Shown here: one piece after another, positions 1-14,200 of the stretch
How positions within the stretch are numbered: position 1 is the first letter of the stretch
Layout of the letters: each line of letters starts with the position of its first letter
DNA from: Cloeon dipterum
Lineage: Eukaryota; Arthropoda; Insecta; Ephemeroptera; Baetidae
Direction of reading: 5' to 3'
Assembly (NCBI RefSeq): GCF_949628265.1
Contig: NC_088787.1
Coordinates: 20,326,501-20,390,500, forward strand
Length of the DNA: 64,000 nucleotides
The notes under the pieces: model-generated
What the model was told of the DNA's origin: nothing
Databases searched by the model: none
The model's input: only the letters and a program-made list of their open reading frames with translations
Translations under genes and position numbers: made by a program

Positions 1-786
1 TAATTGAAACAAAAAACAACTGAAACGCTGGAAACCAACTAATCTGTGAACTGTTTTTATTATTTTTATTTTTTTTAAGTTTCTAAAGCCTAATCTTGTT
101 TTACAATATGATACATTTTTAAATGCGGTTATTTGATGCATAACTCATACTTGATTTTCCTTGTTTCACTATAGTTGTTCGACATCAATTTCAAATCAAC
201 GTCGGATGAAAAAAAGTTATACTTTGTTCCGTTAAATTCAATATCATGCTTTACTTAAACGATTTAACTCCCTTTTATTGAAAGGAGTCATATAGGAATT
301 GATTCAACCAACTTTATGGTTCTAGAAAAAGTTGTTAAGTTGAAAGAAAGGCTCATTTAACATACCGTTTTCAAGAAATCATGCTGGCATGAACAGCGTT
401 TCAATTTACATTAAATATTTTTCATCCAATCAATGATATACCATCGGAGGAATAATGCAATCGACAGGTTTCAAGCAGCAAAAGTTTCCTGGAAAAATTT
501 TTGCCTGAAAATGATACATCTGCATCCAGTCAGGAACGTATTAATTTACAATTATGTAGTCCCGGCGTGCATCTCCAACGCTCAGATTTCACTGAAGAGG
601 AAAAACGAATGATTTTATTAGCAATCATTTTCATAACATTTTTCTGTCAACAGAGAACTGTTAGTTTTGTAAAGCCCTGGATGCGCATAATTTTTGCTTC
701 TGACGCAATTTGAATGTTTACCGTCAGAACTTGATTGCTTGCATTGTATTTCGCCGAATTTCACCAATTTTGTTGATTTTTCGCAG
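1..786. other. Non-coding DNA before the first recognised transporter exon
   Basis: This AT-rich stretch contains only short open frames with no recognisable protein similarity. It ends in a good acceptor (polypyrimidine run then CAG at 784-786). It is therefore intron or upstream DNA of the SLC17-type gene. I looked for an N-terminal exon that would join in phase to the exon at 787 and found no convincing one, so that exon is either cryptic here or lies before the window. Confidence 0.6.
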
Positions 787-3700
787 CATGGCTACCGGCG
801 AGGTACATTTTTGCGGTGCTCGGCTCGATCGGCTTTGCCATTATCTACGGACTGAAGGTGAACCTGAGCGTGTGCATCGTGGCTATGATCAACAGCACTG
901 CCCTGATGGCGACTTCGGAGCACCACGCTGCCGTTTCCGAGCTGCACAACATCTCGACCGCTGCCGCAGCCGGCCCTGAACTGTGCATGTACCCTGAGGA
1001 CGAACTAGCGGCGGGTGGCGCCAAAGGTGGATTTGATGTGAGGATAAATTAATGAAAACAGAAATAGACAAATGGGGAATATTAATATTGCTATTAACTA
1101 ATGATTCTAATTGTTTATGACATCTGAAATGGAGGAAGTATTAAAATTATTTGAATGCTAGAGAATGTTGAAAAAATTTAATTCAATGGTTTTAGTTAGT
1201 TCAAAAGAAGTAAAATATAATATATTTATGGGATATTTAACATTTAAATTGATTAAACATTGAATTATGAATCTTAATTGGCCCATCTTAATTGAATCAT
1301 TTCTTTTTCCTTTGGTAGGGACAAAAATTGAAGGTTTTGGCCAAGAAAATTTCTCATTAATATATTTGGCTTAAAATTATTACTTCAAATTTCCTGAACT
1401 TTCTGTAGTTATATAGCAAATGTCTTTTTAAATTAATTAAAGTGCTTATTTGTGTAACATGTTATAATATGGCTCTTAAAATATAAAAGTCAAAGTAATG
1501 TTGAGGTTGATTCATTTTTAGTCGGTTACTTTTCAAAGTGATATTCACAAAACTTAGGCTTCGTGATTTTGATCCTGCCTTTTTTCGTTTAGTTGTTCTT
1601 GTAATCAAAATCAGATGATAAAAAGCCAAGTTTGGCAATCATATATATTCTTAGAAAATTGTTCCTACATAAGTCTTAAAACTTCAAATTGTAGCCCATG
1701 ACCTTTGAAAAGTAAATATTTAATGTGTCGAAAAATACAGTCTGAAATTTCAATCTCAAGTAAATATTTAAATTTTTGGCAAACTTAATTTTCTCGAAAG
1801 GGCAAAAATTGCAAGAACGTTTGATATATACATGAAAATCATCGGAAATTGCATCATTATTTGCAGTTCTTTTGCTCCTTTATGATTAATGAGGGGCGTT
1901 ATGATTATGAGGGGCCAAAACCACGTCGAGAAGTGCAAGATTTTCAATTATACTCATCATGTGAATTTGAGTCACTGACAAGTTCTGGAATAGTTATGAA
2001 CAGATTTGTTGAATCACTGAAGTATGTTATGCAACACGCACTAATTGGCAGCTGCGACGGTTGCAAACACGATAGTTATATTAGCATCGAATCACAGCAT
2101 CATGCGTGGAAATTTCAATCGGGTCAACTAGGTGCTTTGAATTTACTCGCTGTCGACGTAATTGAAACCTGTGTTTGCTACTTCATTGGAAATTTAATTG
2201 ATTTGCTTCTATAATTAACAATGCAGTCAACAGAAATATCACACACAACTAATACTATACTAAACTTGACACATTTATAATGTGCAGAAAAATTGGAAAA
2301 CAGTCAGTAAAATTTACGATGAAAAATGAAAAAAAATCCACGAGTGAGAAACCTTAAAATAAACTATAGCTTGTAATGCTTTGATCTATTAATTATATGA
2401 AGAAATTTTAACAGAATTATAGTCTGTATACAATGAATTCCCAAGCGGATAAAATTAGAATTTTAGCCTCGTTTTAGCACTTACAGTTTATTTTTTTGAG
2501 AGGGTTAGTATATTTTTGCAGCCAACCAACTCAGTTCAAATTGATCCAGAACCTTAATTTTTACTAATTTTATTTCAATCTAGTTCAATCATTTTGTTCA
2601 AGTGTAAATGGTGCATTTTTCTTTTAAATTTCGCAGGATGGCAAGTACGTGTGGAACGAGCGGATCCAGGGTTTGGTGCTGGGCTCCTACTTCTGGGGCT
2701 ACCTGGTGACACAGGTGCCCGGTGGTCGGCTAGCGGAAATATTTGGCGGCAAGTGGGTCATGTGGGGCGCCGTGATGGTGAACGCCCTTTTCACCGTACT
2801 GACCCCGCTGGCCGCAGACATCGGTTATGCAGCACTCATCGGGGCCAGGGTGATCGAAGGCCTCGGCTCGGTAAGTTCCATATACTCGTTTCTAAATTAG
2901 AATTGATGATTTAATTTTATTCAGACAGGGAAACTGCGGTGTTTGCTTTTTGATACGCTAACGACACAAGTTTCCTTTTGTGTGTGCAATGAATGCAGGG
3001 ATAAAATTAGAGATGCGCTTTTGAAGAGCACTTTGCCTCCGGGAAATGTGGTTTTTGATGCGTATATAGTTACCGACCATGAGTTAAGTTGGCGTTTGAT
3101 TGCAACGAAGGGAAAACTGCCTTTCTGTTCCGTCCTTGGAACAGCAGCAGAGTACCCTTTGATTAATTTTCAAAGCCTGATCATGGTGGGTATTTTGAGG
3201 AAAACAAGTTGATACTCTGCAATGCGCAATTAAGCACCAGGCAACGAGAGGAATAACAATTTTGCTAATTGTCTCGCAAATATACCCAGCTTGACGGATA
3301 TTAAGGTCTGATTTCAAGTCCTGTCTTCACATCCAACATAACTTTGAGGCTTGTACGGCAATTTCTCCCTTTCCCGAAATAACTCACAATTTTCAGCAGG
3401 CAAACAGTAATGATCACTTGAGTAGTGTGCAGCCGATTTGCGCAGAAAATTTGATTCTGATTATTTGCTCAAATACTCTTAAAAACAGCCTGTTGGCTCG
3501 CATTGTTCAGCTATAGTGGTTTTAAAGCAATGGGAGATATTTTTAGCATTTTGGAGATCAATTACTGGCTGCATGCCCAAAGGCAAAGATGGCAAAAGTT
3601 GGTTAATTAAGCGACGCGAAATGCTCAAATATTATCAACGGTCTAGTACTCGCCACATGCTGGTTTTCGTATATTTTCAGCGGATTTAGGGACTAATGTC

Positions 3701-6700
3701 TGGCGTTTCAATTAAATGCCTTGGTGCGGGGAGGCGAAAAAATGGCCACATAGGGCCCTCTGCAGCCACTCAGGCCATATTTTATTCACTCTGTGGTATA
3801 AAATGGAGACACCCGGTGAGCTCATAGCTCACGGGATGTGCTGAGCAGAGGTAAAAAAAAGAAATTAAATCCTGGAATGCACTTACCTGTTTTCAGGGTG
3901 TTACGTTCCCAGCGATGCACGTAATGATTGCCAAGTGGACGCCACCATTCGAGAGGAGCAAAATTTCAGCCATCGTGTACGCCGGCACTGCCCTGGGCAC
4001 CGTCATTTCCATGCCCATGTCCGGCCTGATCGCCGGCTGGATCGGCTGGGCGGCCGTCTTCTACATCATGGGTGGCCTTTCGCTCATCTGGTGCGTCATC
4101 TGGCCCCTGATCATCTACGACTCACCTGAAACCCACCCTCTCATCACTGAGGTGAGTTACTTTGACACCAGTGTTTTTCGTCTCTTGACAATTTTTGAGC
4201 ATGCCTATGATTAGGATCTGTTCTCGATTCATCATCTGCACAGGAGTTTTTTTTAATCCATTTGGCTGCTTCAATTTAGAATTTTCTAGAAAATAATATC
4301 AGGACAATCATATTTCATCATAAAAACGTAATGAGAATCTCCTTTCTTGATCAACCAAAGATAAGCATTCAAGATTTCCATGAAACAAGTTTCATCAGAT
4401 CCAATTTTATTATTTTTCAATGGAATCGTTGCAAATTGAATTTCCAGGAGGAACGAAGCATGATTGTCACGTCCTTAGCTGGAGACGATCCGAAGAAGAA
4501 GCACTCTGCAAATGCAGCAGTGCCGTGGCGCGCGGTGCTCACTTCTGGCCCCTTCATCGCCATCCTGGTGGCCCACTTCTGCAGCAACTTCGGCTGGTAC
4601 ATGCTGCTCATCGAGCTGCCCTCGTATATGAAACAAGTGCTCCGCTTCGATATTCAACAGGTATTAACATCAACTTAACTAGCTAGAAGCAGAACAACTT
4701 TCAACTTGAGGAAACTCGTAATAAATATAATTCCCCAGACGGTCGAACGGAAATTATTACCTACTGCTTCTATTGAACATCCTACTGCTATTACTAATTC
4801 GCATTGCCTCTGGTTTTGCTATATTCCTTTTTTAAGTTAAAAAATACTTTTAATTTTCTTGAGCTAATATTTACAGGGACTCTTAAAATACATATTATCA
4901 CTGACAGGGTTGCATTTGCTTACTACCCGGTTTTTTCGCCACTGGTTTTTAACGGTTTTTAGCACTCAATTTTTACCAATTTCTTGCGCAAGAATTGCAA
5001 GAAATGAATTTATTCCATTTTCTTCATTGAAAATATAAAATTTCGGTCGGAGTGCTCAAAATTTCCTCTACTGTGCAGATATTTTCTTTTAAATTTCCAT
5101 TTTGCTGACTCAATTTCTCCAAAAATATATTCTCTGACAATTTATCAAGTCAAGGTTATATGCTAATAATTAGTAATTTATTGAAAAATAAGGTGAAAAC
5201 ATTGCCTGCAAACTGGTAGAAATAAAAAAACGCATTTTACCACTGCACTGCATTATTTAAATGCGGGTTTTTTGCAACCCTGATCACTGAAGGGTTTCGT
5301 AAGGAAAGTAGACACTGGAATCGACATTCCCTTAGCTCGATTGTTGTTCATTTGACTGTTTGGTGTTTGGTATATGTATAATTAACACAGACAACCAAAA
5401 GAAAATTCTACAATGAAAACTAACATTCGATTAACTAGAATCTAGTTCCATTGACGTATCCTGTGTCTAACTTCTCCTTCATGCTTCTCTACGAAATAAA
5501 CAAAATTCATATTAAATACATATTGTTGCAATCTCTCTTCACTTTCAAGCAACAATCCAAAAGCCACTTATGTACAAGAAGAGCACATTTTTAATCCGAA
5601 ATTTTTGGTGACTACCTAAATAGTGATTGAGAAAAGATGACAAATTGCCTTGGTAGTTTAACTGTCAAAAATAAAATTAAATTCAAAATGCTCTAATTTC
5701 CGATAAGTGGTCACACATCAATTTTTAGAAAACTAATGGCAACTCACCATTGAATGGAGAAATTTTACAAATTGCTGTAAAGGAGACAAAAAGAGAGTCA
5801 ATCGGTAGAGAGTGTGAATGAGCCACGCTCACCCCTTAGAAAATATACATACACCCGCAGTTGTTAGTCTGTGTGCACATGTGCCGGGGACTGGTGGGTA
5901 TTTCAATTGCCAGGCTTGGATTATCCGAAATAGCTATAAAAACCAGTGCTTCAATTGATTCTGTGATTGTTTTTCTTTGCACAATTTCCTTTTAAGTTTC
6001 TCATCCTGACAGTATACACATAAACAAACGACAAATTTTCACTTACGCCTTGGGAATTTTTCCAACTTAAAATCATTTTCATTCTAAATCAGTCAAGGTG
6101 AAATTCCCAAAATTCTTTACCTCTTGCGCGAACGGGTAAAATTGGAATATTAAAATAAATTCAACACAAAAAACATTTAAATTAAAATTTATAGCGTTTA
6201 TATTTCTTTTAAAAATGTGTTTTTCTCTAAAAAGGGAAAATTATAAAAATAAACCATTTCGTGTTAATTATTTCTCAGAACGCCGGGCTGTCAGCTTTGC
6301 CGTTTTTCACCATGTGGCTTTTCGGCCTTTTGTTCAGCAACCGGCTCGACTGGGCTCGCTCGCAGGGCTACCTGACCACAACAACCGCCCGTAAATTTGC
6401 CACCAGCGTCGGTAAACACGAATCATCCCCTCGTCAGAGGGTTAGGCACGTTGTGAACCAATAATCGAATCTATGATTTGCGCAGCTTCAGTGATTCCGG
6501 CCGCTTGCCTGATCGGTGTGTGCATCGCTGGCTGCAACCGCACCGGGGCCGTCGCCTTCATGACCGTTGGTATCACCGCCATCGCCGGGATGTTCTCTGG
6601 ATTCCTCGCTAATCATATCGATATCTCCCCAAACTACGCAGGTGTGTATCCCGAACCAAAAGAAAAGAAAACTGGATCAGTTTCATACAATTTATTGCTA

Positions 6701-7863
6701 GTTTTTGAAAACTAATTCATAATTGTTAAATCAAATTAAGGTAGAACCCTTTTGAAATAAAAACTTTTGCACAACACTAGTCAAATTAAAAATCGATGCT
6801 ATGTGTATGTGTATTCAGAATAATATTATAGCTAACTAATTGTGAAATTTTGAGTAAAAAAAGAATAATAATAGCATACTCGAATTTTAAAATAACCTCT
6901 ACAAATATTTCTTAAATTTAAGGATTTATATTTGAAATTAAACTAAAGAAAATGCAAAAATCGTGACACCCCAACGGTCATTGAATTTTGTGATCACGTA
7001 ATGTATAAATCGGTCCAAATTTTGCTAAAATTTGCCATAGCTATTTTCTTAATTTTAATTGAAATATTACTGCCTACAATTTAAAATCTTGTTATTATTT
7101 TCAAAAACACCTTTAGTTCAAATACCATACTGCAAAATTGTTTCTTTTATATAAAAAACAAATTTTAGCCTTAAAAGGTTAGCCAAGAAACTGTCAAAAC
7201 CAAATATTATTCTATTTTAGGAGGCAAAAGTTAAAACGGTTAATTAAAACTTTGAGGATAAAGAAACTAAAACGCGCTGCATATTCAACAAAAAACTTGT
7301 GCTGTTTTTTTATAAAAAAAATTCCTGTAAGACTTCAATTTTCTTACAAATTGAATTATTTATTCTCTTTGTGACGAAAATAAATTTTGAAGCAGGTTTA
7401 TAAATCCATGTTGCTAAAATGTTTTGACAGGAACGCTGATGGCTTTGACCAACATGGCAGCTACCATACCAGGCTTCATCGTGCCTGTCTTTGTTGGCGA
7501 ATTGACACACGGAAACGTAAGTTCCCCTTTTTTAGTCGCCCATGCGGAATCCCCCAATTTAAAGAGACTTTCTTTTTCCTTGTTTCTCGAGGAAGTGAGA
7601 GAAACAGAAGTTATTAGTTTATTTGTTTTCCCATTCCATTAAGTATAAAGAAAGTCTTTTTCATTATTCTCTTCCGTTGCGTTTTTCAGCAAAGTTTGGG
7701 CCAGTGGCAGATAATTTTCTTCACCACGGTCGGATTCTACGTGGTGGAGGTTGTTGTGTACGTTCTGCTGGGCTCGGGCGATACGCAACCTTGGAACGAC
7801 CAGAAGGAGAAATACGAAGACAAAGCAGCCGGCGACGGCGAAATGGAAGCTGCACAGCTATAA
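787..7863 (+). CDS. SLC17/sialin-type major facilitator transporter (5' partial)
   Basis: Coding exons: 787-1037, 2637-2870, 3897-4151, 4448-4660, 6279-6411, 6486-6641, 7431-7516, 7690-7863. All have GT-AG borders and compatible phases, giving about 500 residues with the N-terminal exon missing. Landmarks: first membrane helix GSIGFAIIYGLKVNLSV, a large first extracellular loop with an NIS glycosylation site, the family signature ERIQGLVLGSYFWGYL followed by TQVPGGRLAEIFGGK, and a C-terminal hydrophobic exon followed by a charged tail ending AAQL. This is the arrangement of 12-helix SLC17 anion transporters (sialin, so-called inorganic phosphate cotransporters), which move organic anions across plasma, lysosomal or vesicle membranes with proton or sodium coupling. 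The exact substrate cannot be read from sequence. The fourth intron carries a hAT-type element at 4905-5282, and the third carries a dispersed repeat near 3.5-3.9 kb. Family call is firm; the orthologue is not resolved. Confidence 0.9.
3486..3862 (+). repeat. Dispersed repeat, about 370 bp, copy A
   Basis: Diverged copy of a family also seen at about 30046-30412 (same strand) and 26030-26390 (opposite strand), with fragments near 31160-31215 and 31625-31760. Shared landmarks are TGGCTCGCATTGTT at the start, GGGAGATATTT, TACTGGCTGC, GGTGCGG and GGTGAGCTCATAGC near the end, followed by an A-rich tail. The A-rich tail and size suggest a SINE-like element. It lies in the third intron of the transporter gene. 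Confidence 0.65.
4905..5282. mobile_element. Non-autonomous hAT-type element (MITE), 378 bp
   Basis: The element begins CAGGGTTGCA and ends with the exact inverse TGCAACCCTG. It is flanked by the perfect 8-bp direct repeat ATCACTGA (4897-4904 and 5283-5290). Eight-base target duplications and CAGGG-type termini are hallmarks of the hAT superfamily. There is no transposase frame, so it would need a transposase supplied in trans. It sits inside an intron of the SLC17-type gene. Confidence 0.9.
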
Positions 7864-8262
7864 AATTTCCTCTCTGTGCCTTCATCTCACTTTGATGAAA
7901 ACACGAGAGACACCGCAAATTAGATTACTTGCCGCACCCTGCGCGTGGCAAAAAAGAGATGTTGCCAAAACTAAAACACTATTACATTTAACGCCGCATC
8001 TAATGCACTTTACTCGAATATCAAAATTCACCCCGTTCGAGCCATTTCAAAATAATGTAATTTTAAAAATACACAAATAATATGTGTGATTTAATGTTAA
8101 GGTGTTAACTGTCGTAGTTTGATGAGATGGCTGGTTTAATTTCCTCATTTGCATTGGAACGCCTTTTCTGCTTCTCTCATCTCGAATGTTGCAGTTTTAT
8201 CGAATGTAGCGTATGTATGTCTCACACTTTGGTGTATTATGCATGAAGCACTGCGTCGGAAG

Positions 8263-8268
8263 AATAAA
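8263..8268 (+). terminator. Poly(A) signal AATAAA for the transporter gene
   Basis: Canonical AATAAA 400 bp after the stop codon, giving a plausible 3' untranslated region. No competing signal of equal quality lies between. Confidence 0.6.
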
Positions 8269-8269
8269 G

Positions 8270-11200
8270 TGAAAGATCAACACAGTACGCGCAGCAGATC
8301 GTTTCCATTCTCCTAGACCAGTTCTCATGAGTGTTTGCCATTAGGCAAAGTTTCGCAGTGTGCGACCTGCAAGTAAAACATATACCCGCTCAGACACTCA
8401 GCAAACTGCAAAAAGGCACTTCATATTAATGTGCGTTATTCCAGAGCAGTGACAATTTTAATTATTCGCACTGGCGCCGCTTTCTCATTCAAAATAATAT
8501 GCTGTCACGCTGAATCGAAAAAAGAATTTACCCAAACTTTCCGGTGTTTTGTTTGATCCAGAACCCTTTTTAATTTTAGCAAGGGTCGTAACAGTAAAAA
8601 AATTCTCAACAGAGTGGAAAAGCAGCGCACGGAGTAAATGAGCATGAGAGTCAAGTGGCTCTTTCTGAATTGCCGCTGTGCAAATCAATGAAAAAAAAGG
8701 CTGTGCAGCACGGCGGGCGGGCGGCTCATGGAGGGTGAAAATACGCGTTCTATGCTGCTGCTGCTGCGAGACATGCGCTAGAAGGTTCAGGCGGTTGCTA
8801 TAAAAGCCAACAAGTAGCACGCCGCCTGTCTTTCTTCCTCAGGCTCTGGACCAGGTATAAACTCACGGACCACCAAATAGATCGTCTCCTCTAGTAAGGT
8901 AGGGATTTTTCTTTTCAAAATAAATCAAATGACACAGTTTTATTGAGCCGTTTATTGAAATTTAAATCTATTTATATCTGCATCCCTAATTTTAACAACG
9001 TTCAGTGGTGCGTTGTGCTCTCCAAGCATTTACAAACTGGCAAAATTCAGCTTAATATAAATTTCAAAGAAAAAAATTAGAGTTTATAAAATAATTACGT
9101 GTTAGCACTGTGTTAATGTTTCACTCGATGGTCTAAAAATTATAAATTCCTTCTAAAGAAGATATCTCTGCTCCTTTTCCCACTCTTTGCTCTGCTCCTC
9201 ATTCCTTATGGAAGCTGGATAATGATTGCAAAAATTAAAAATATAATTGAACCAGCCTAAGTTATGAATTTTTAAATTTGGTGTATTATAATTCCAAATT
9301 TTACCAAGTTTTCTTCAATGAAAGTTAAAATTCAAGATCACCTAATTTCCCCATATTTCCAATCATTTTGAGAACAGAAAATTAGCAAACACAACACAAT
9401 AAAAATTAAATATATCAGCGCGAGATTGTTTATTCTGAGAACAGAAAATAGGCAGAATTCAACTTATTGAATTTGGTTTTTTATTTCAAAGAATGGTAAT
9501 TAATTTAAACTTGTTTGTAAATTTTTGTGAAGGCTAAATCACGGCGGGGTTGACAAGCTTTCGTCACTCGTTTCCTCTTTTCGTTTGTTGCTCATGCAGC
9601 AATGAGAAAAACCGGACATTTTCCCCGATCGCTGATTCTGAATTTTGTTCAGCATATATGCTGCGGTATGAATTTCTTTAGATATAGAACTGCTGATGAG
9701 GTCTGCGGGACCGAGACAGCAGGCGATTTGCTGTACAAGAATTAAGGGCTACTTAATTATTTCACAAAATTTCCACTGCGCTGACCATCCTGATATCATT
9801 TTCGCGCAGAGTAGAGCCATTTGTTAAAGCTTTAAAATATTGGTTTATTAAATTTGCTTGGATTGAAACGTCGAGTCGAAGCCCATGCTAGTTTTCAAGC
9901 TTAAATAATAATCTGTTTAGCTGATTTTCCAGACTTAAACCAAAGTTTTGGTTAAGCACAGAATCGATTTGATTGTAAATTCCTTGCAATTCGAGTGTTT
10001 GCTTCCAAATTTGCTTCCTCCAGTCAAGCATCTGATCTTGCAACCTGACCGGGTCATTTTTGTTCATTTTTTATTTCTTAATTAATTTTTCCGTGGTCCA
10101 AGAGCCATCTTAGTCGAAATTGGGTTAAATAAAAAAAATGATTGAGCAAATTTCTGATTTAATAATTGAAATGAATAATTGCCAAAATGATTCTACTTTG
10201 CGTGCAGCAACAAAGTCTGAAAGACTACGATTGAAATTTATAAGTGAAAAAATGAAATATTTACAGAGAAAATTCAATTTTATTGTTTTTCCCGTTAAAT
10301 TTCCTATTTAGCCATTTTTTGCTTAGTTTAAATTTAATATTTTCCGTTTAAATCAATTCAATCAACATCAACATGATAAATGAATTACAAATTATGTTTT
10401 AATTAAAGAAGGCCTACACCGGTTAAAAAGGCAAAAGTTTTCGAAATTGCATCCCCTTTAACCATCCTTCTCATACTCTCAAACTTATTAATTAAAATGA
10501 TAATGGATATGACTCGAGCTCTACCACCACTAATCCAAACACAAAAGTTACGAAAAGCGCGAAAAGCTCGAACATGGAGTGATCGAGAACGAGCAAATTA
10601 ATGTATTATTCCTAACTTGAAGCGAAGGGTTTTTGTTATCGAGGATGCAAAGAGAGGAAAAGAGAGATTTTGGTGAAAAACAGTTCTCTTTTTACAATAT
10701 TACGTTTCTTACGCACCAACAACGGAGAACGAACCTTTTTCATGCCGACTGAAATTTACATCCGTTAATTAATTCGACGGTAGTGAATTAATATTTCCAG
10801 CACCGAATCCATTTGCCTGAATTACTGAAAGAGCCTTTCAGACCTGAAAGCATCAATTAATTCCGTGAAAATTATCCCATCCTCGCAGCTACACAAAAGC
10901 GTTAATTTATCTGCCGAGCGCAGATATTTATTTGGTTGTCCTCGATTGTTTGTGTCCGCAACTATCTTCTGAACATTTCGGGTGGCTCCAGCACTTCATG
11001 ATGCCAAGACGACGGTGCTAATAATTTTGAAGAGGTTCAAATGGCGCTACCCAATCACATTAGTTGCCATGGTGACCAATTATTGGCCAACCATGTGGGT
11101 AATTATTTGGCGAGATCAATCTAACAGACATGTGTGACCTACAGGTTGCTCGTTAATAAACCTTTGATTGAAGTGGTGATTGGGCCAGCAACCAAAAAAA

Positions 11201-14200
11201 AAAAAGAAAAAAATCAAAATCCTCTGCGCGCAAGGCAAAGAATGAAAATTAATCGTTGAGAGCTGAATTTATGAATATTAAATGCGACACTTTTTGCAAG
11301 CATTTTAGAAAGAAAATAAAAAAACGTTTATTTTCTTTTTATAAAAGCACTTAAATACAATCCATTAGCGACGACATAAGAAACAATGCTTTTCAATTAG
11401 CATTTCCGAGAACAGGAGAAGATTGGCAGATTCGGCTAAGTAGGAGCCAGGATTATTTAGGCGTCTCTCGCCTGCTGCCAGAGCGTCAATTACTGTTGAT
11501 TGCCTGGAGGCCACACAGTTCAGTGCGTTCATTTCGCACGCACGCACGCTTCACTTTGAGATTGCTTTGATGTGTGTGATCTGTAATATGACAATAAGAC
11601 ACTCTCTTGCTAGATGCATCCACACGACGAAATGTAATAATCGTGCAAGTTTCTCCAAAGTATTTTACAGCTTCCAGAGTACTCAGTCAATGTTTGAAAT
11701 TTCTGAGAACATGCGCATAAAGTGGCTCTAATTGGCTCCTGCGTGAATTTCTATCTGCAAGAGAGCAACGCGCCACTCTTGTTTTTTTTCCTCACTCGCA
11801 GCCGCATTGAGTGAAGCAGGCTCTTTTCAATATTGCAGAGCTTGTGAATTCAATATATTTCAAATGGAGAGTTGGCCAAAATATATGCTTATACGCGGAG
11901 CAGGCAGAACTCGCACTTATTCTTGGGTTTGTTAGTGAAAATTCAGAGAGTGCTGGATCGAAGCGCCGCCGCAGACGTGGCCAAAATGCCGCTTCAAAGA
12001 AATAAACGACATGTCAATATCAGCTTTCACGATCGGATAAACAGGCCGGGATAGATCCAACAGCCGTGTGTTTCACCCAAATTTCCCATTCATCTACCGA
12101 ACGCCAAAGTAAAAAAGGATCCGTGGTCCGGGAAACAGTCCAGCTGCTCTCGGACGGACGAATCAATTAGCAGAGATTATTTCAGAGCCAAAGTTTCAGG
12201 AGGTGATTTATTTCAGCTATTGACTCAAACAGATCATGCATAGCTATTTAAGGAACACGCATTTTTCAAAGTAATATTAAAAATAAGGGAAGCTATAAGG
12301 GAATTTCAAATCTCACACATTCGGCCTCATTATAAGATTTCACCTTAAAAATAAAGATAAAACACCTTAGTATTAGATGTTGTGAATGGTCGTTTATTGC
12401 AGTTCATAATTCTTTAATATGAATGTTGAAATGAATGTGAAATTAGTAGAGTAATGTAAATTATGAAAATTATTGCTTTATTCATTATTTTTTAGTACGA
12501 TATGTTCCTCAAGAGAGAAGGACCGGTGTCACGACGCACCAGACGCAGGACATTTAAAAAAGTGTTGAAAAAACAATGAATAAAGTCGATCATTTTCACT
12601 ATACATTTCTCTGCTAATTTCACATTGTTACAGAATTATAGACTGCAATCACATCTGCTAATGCTACGGTGTGTTATTTTTTATTTTAAAGGGGAAATTC
12701 TTATGCTACTTTCCAATATTTTCTTAAGTTTATTACACGTTGAGAAAATAAAATTTGCATTTTTTATTGCATTCGATATCCCATTTCAATTGTGTTAGCT
12801 TCTAAAAATATTGGATACCGTTGATTTTTTTCGGTTTATTGCATTTATTTCAAAAAAATTTGATTTTTTCCCGTTTAAAGGTTCAGAAGGAAATTCAGTA
12901 TGATCGCAGCTCTTCAATTAATGTAATTTCAGTTATGATGAAACAAAGAAAAGCTATATATATGAATCGATGAAAGTCTCGATTTTCCCTCCGACAAAAT
13001 GTTATTCGCAGCGAGCGTGGTGGAAAATGCTCATAAAAGCTCCATCATCGCGTCTGCTCTCTGCAAAAGCGATCTGTTTTCCTCTTAAGCCAACGCATTT
13101 CCCGGCGGGAGCGGGATAGAGAACAAAATAACGGTGAGCAAAAATCTCCTTGCTCTGGTGTATGTTATTTTATTCACGCACTCAGCAGTCAGTCATTTGC
13201 ATATCGACGGCAAACAAACAAATATACAGCTCTCGCTGGTGTACACCTCGCCATGACTGAGCCCGAACGCATTTTAGAAATTACAGACGCGCTCGTGCAA
13301 AGACTAAAAGCCACCGGGATTTTCGAGGCTACTGCGCGCCAAAGCCATGTTTTTCGCTGATTTTTAATTCAAATTTTTAAAACTGCTGAACTTTGCAAAA
13401 TGTAATTAAATAAGTCATCAATTTATTATCAAATATTTGCCCCGAAAGAATTTCAGGGGTTGATTTTGATTGAGTAAAATTTTTTCAACTTTATTCAAAA
13501 AAAATTAAACGATAAAACATAACATATCATGAAAGATGCCTTGTGATGAGGTAGGTGTTAGGGTTGGTATTGCAGTTTTACCTAGTATTGAGATTCCCGC
13601 ACTAAATTAACTAAGTAAGTGCTTTAGCCGTGTTTTTATCTGCCAGTGAATCCAATTTTGTCTTTCCGGTCGGTGCCCTTTGAAGATGGTTTGTTTAATC
13701 TTGAAGAGCCGACACAAGTGAAAATAAAACCATTTGTTAGGTTCAGACGAAAACAAATGTGTTTTTTGCGTTTTATCAACATGTTTTTAAGCATTGTTTT
13801 TGTCGACTGAGCAACGCGTTGTGTTCTGCACGAGAAACAGAACAAATGCAGCTAGTTGTAGAATTTAATCACATGGGAACGTTCCCAATGAATGCCAACA
13901 TTTGCACTTGTACTTATGCTGAATTTTATTGATTCTGACAACAACTTCTTGTTTTTCATAGCATATATAACAGCTTAGCTAGGGTTTCTTGTCAATGTCG
14001 GAAAGAGTTTTTAATGTGCAGGTCGTACACCTTTCAACAAAAAGAGTGCTCAGGTGAATTTCGTGTCAGAATCATGTTCCTTGTCATTGAAGAGAATATT
14101 AATTGTTACAAATCTGTAAAAAACAGTTTTTTCAAATGCAGTAATTGCAGATTACAGCATGATATCTTCCGTAAAACTAGCGCACCACTTCCTTATAAGT

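Noticed and set aside
501-713. Possible N-terminal exon of the SLC17-type gene
   Set aside because: No donor site joins it in phase to the exon at 787, and the peptide does not resemble an SLC17 N-terminus.
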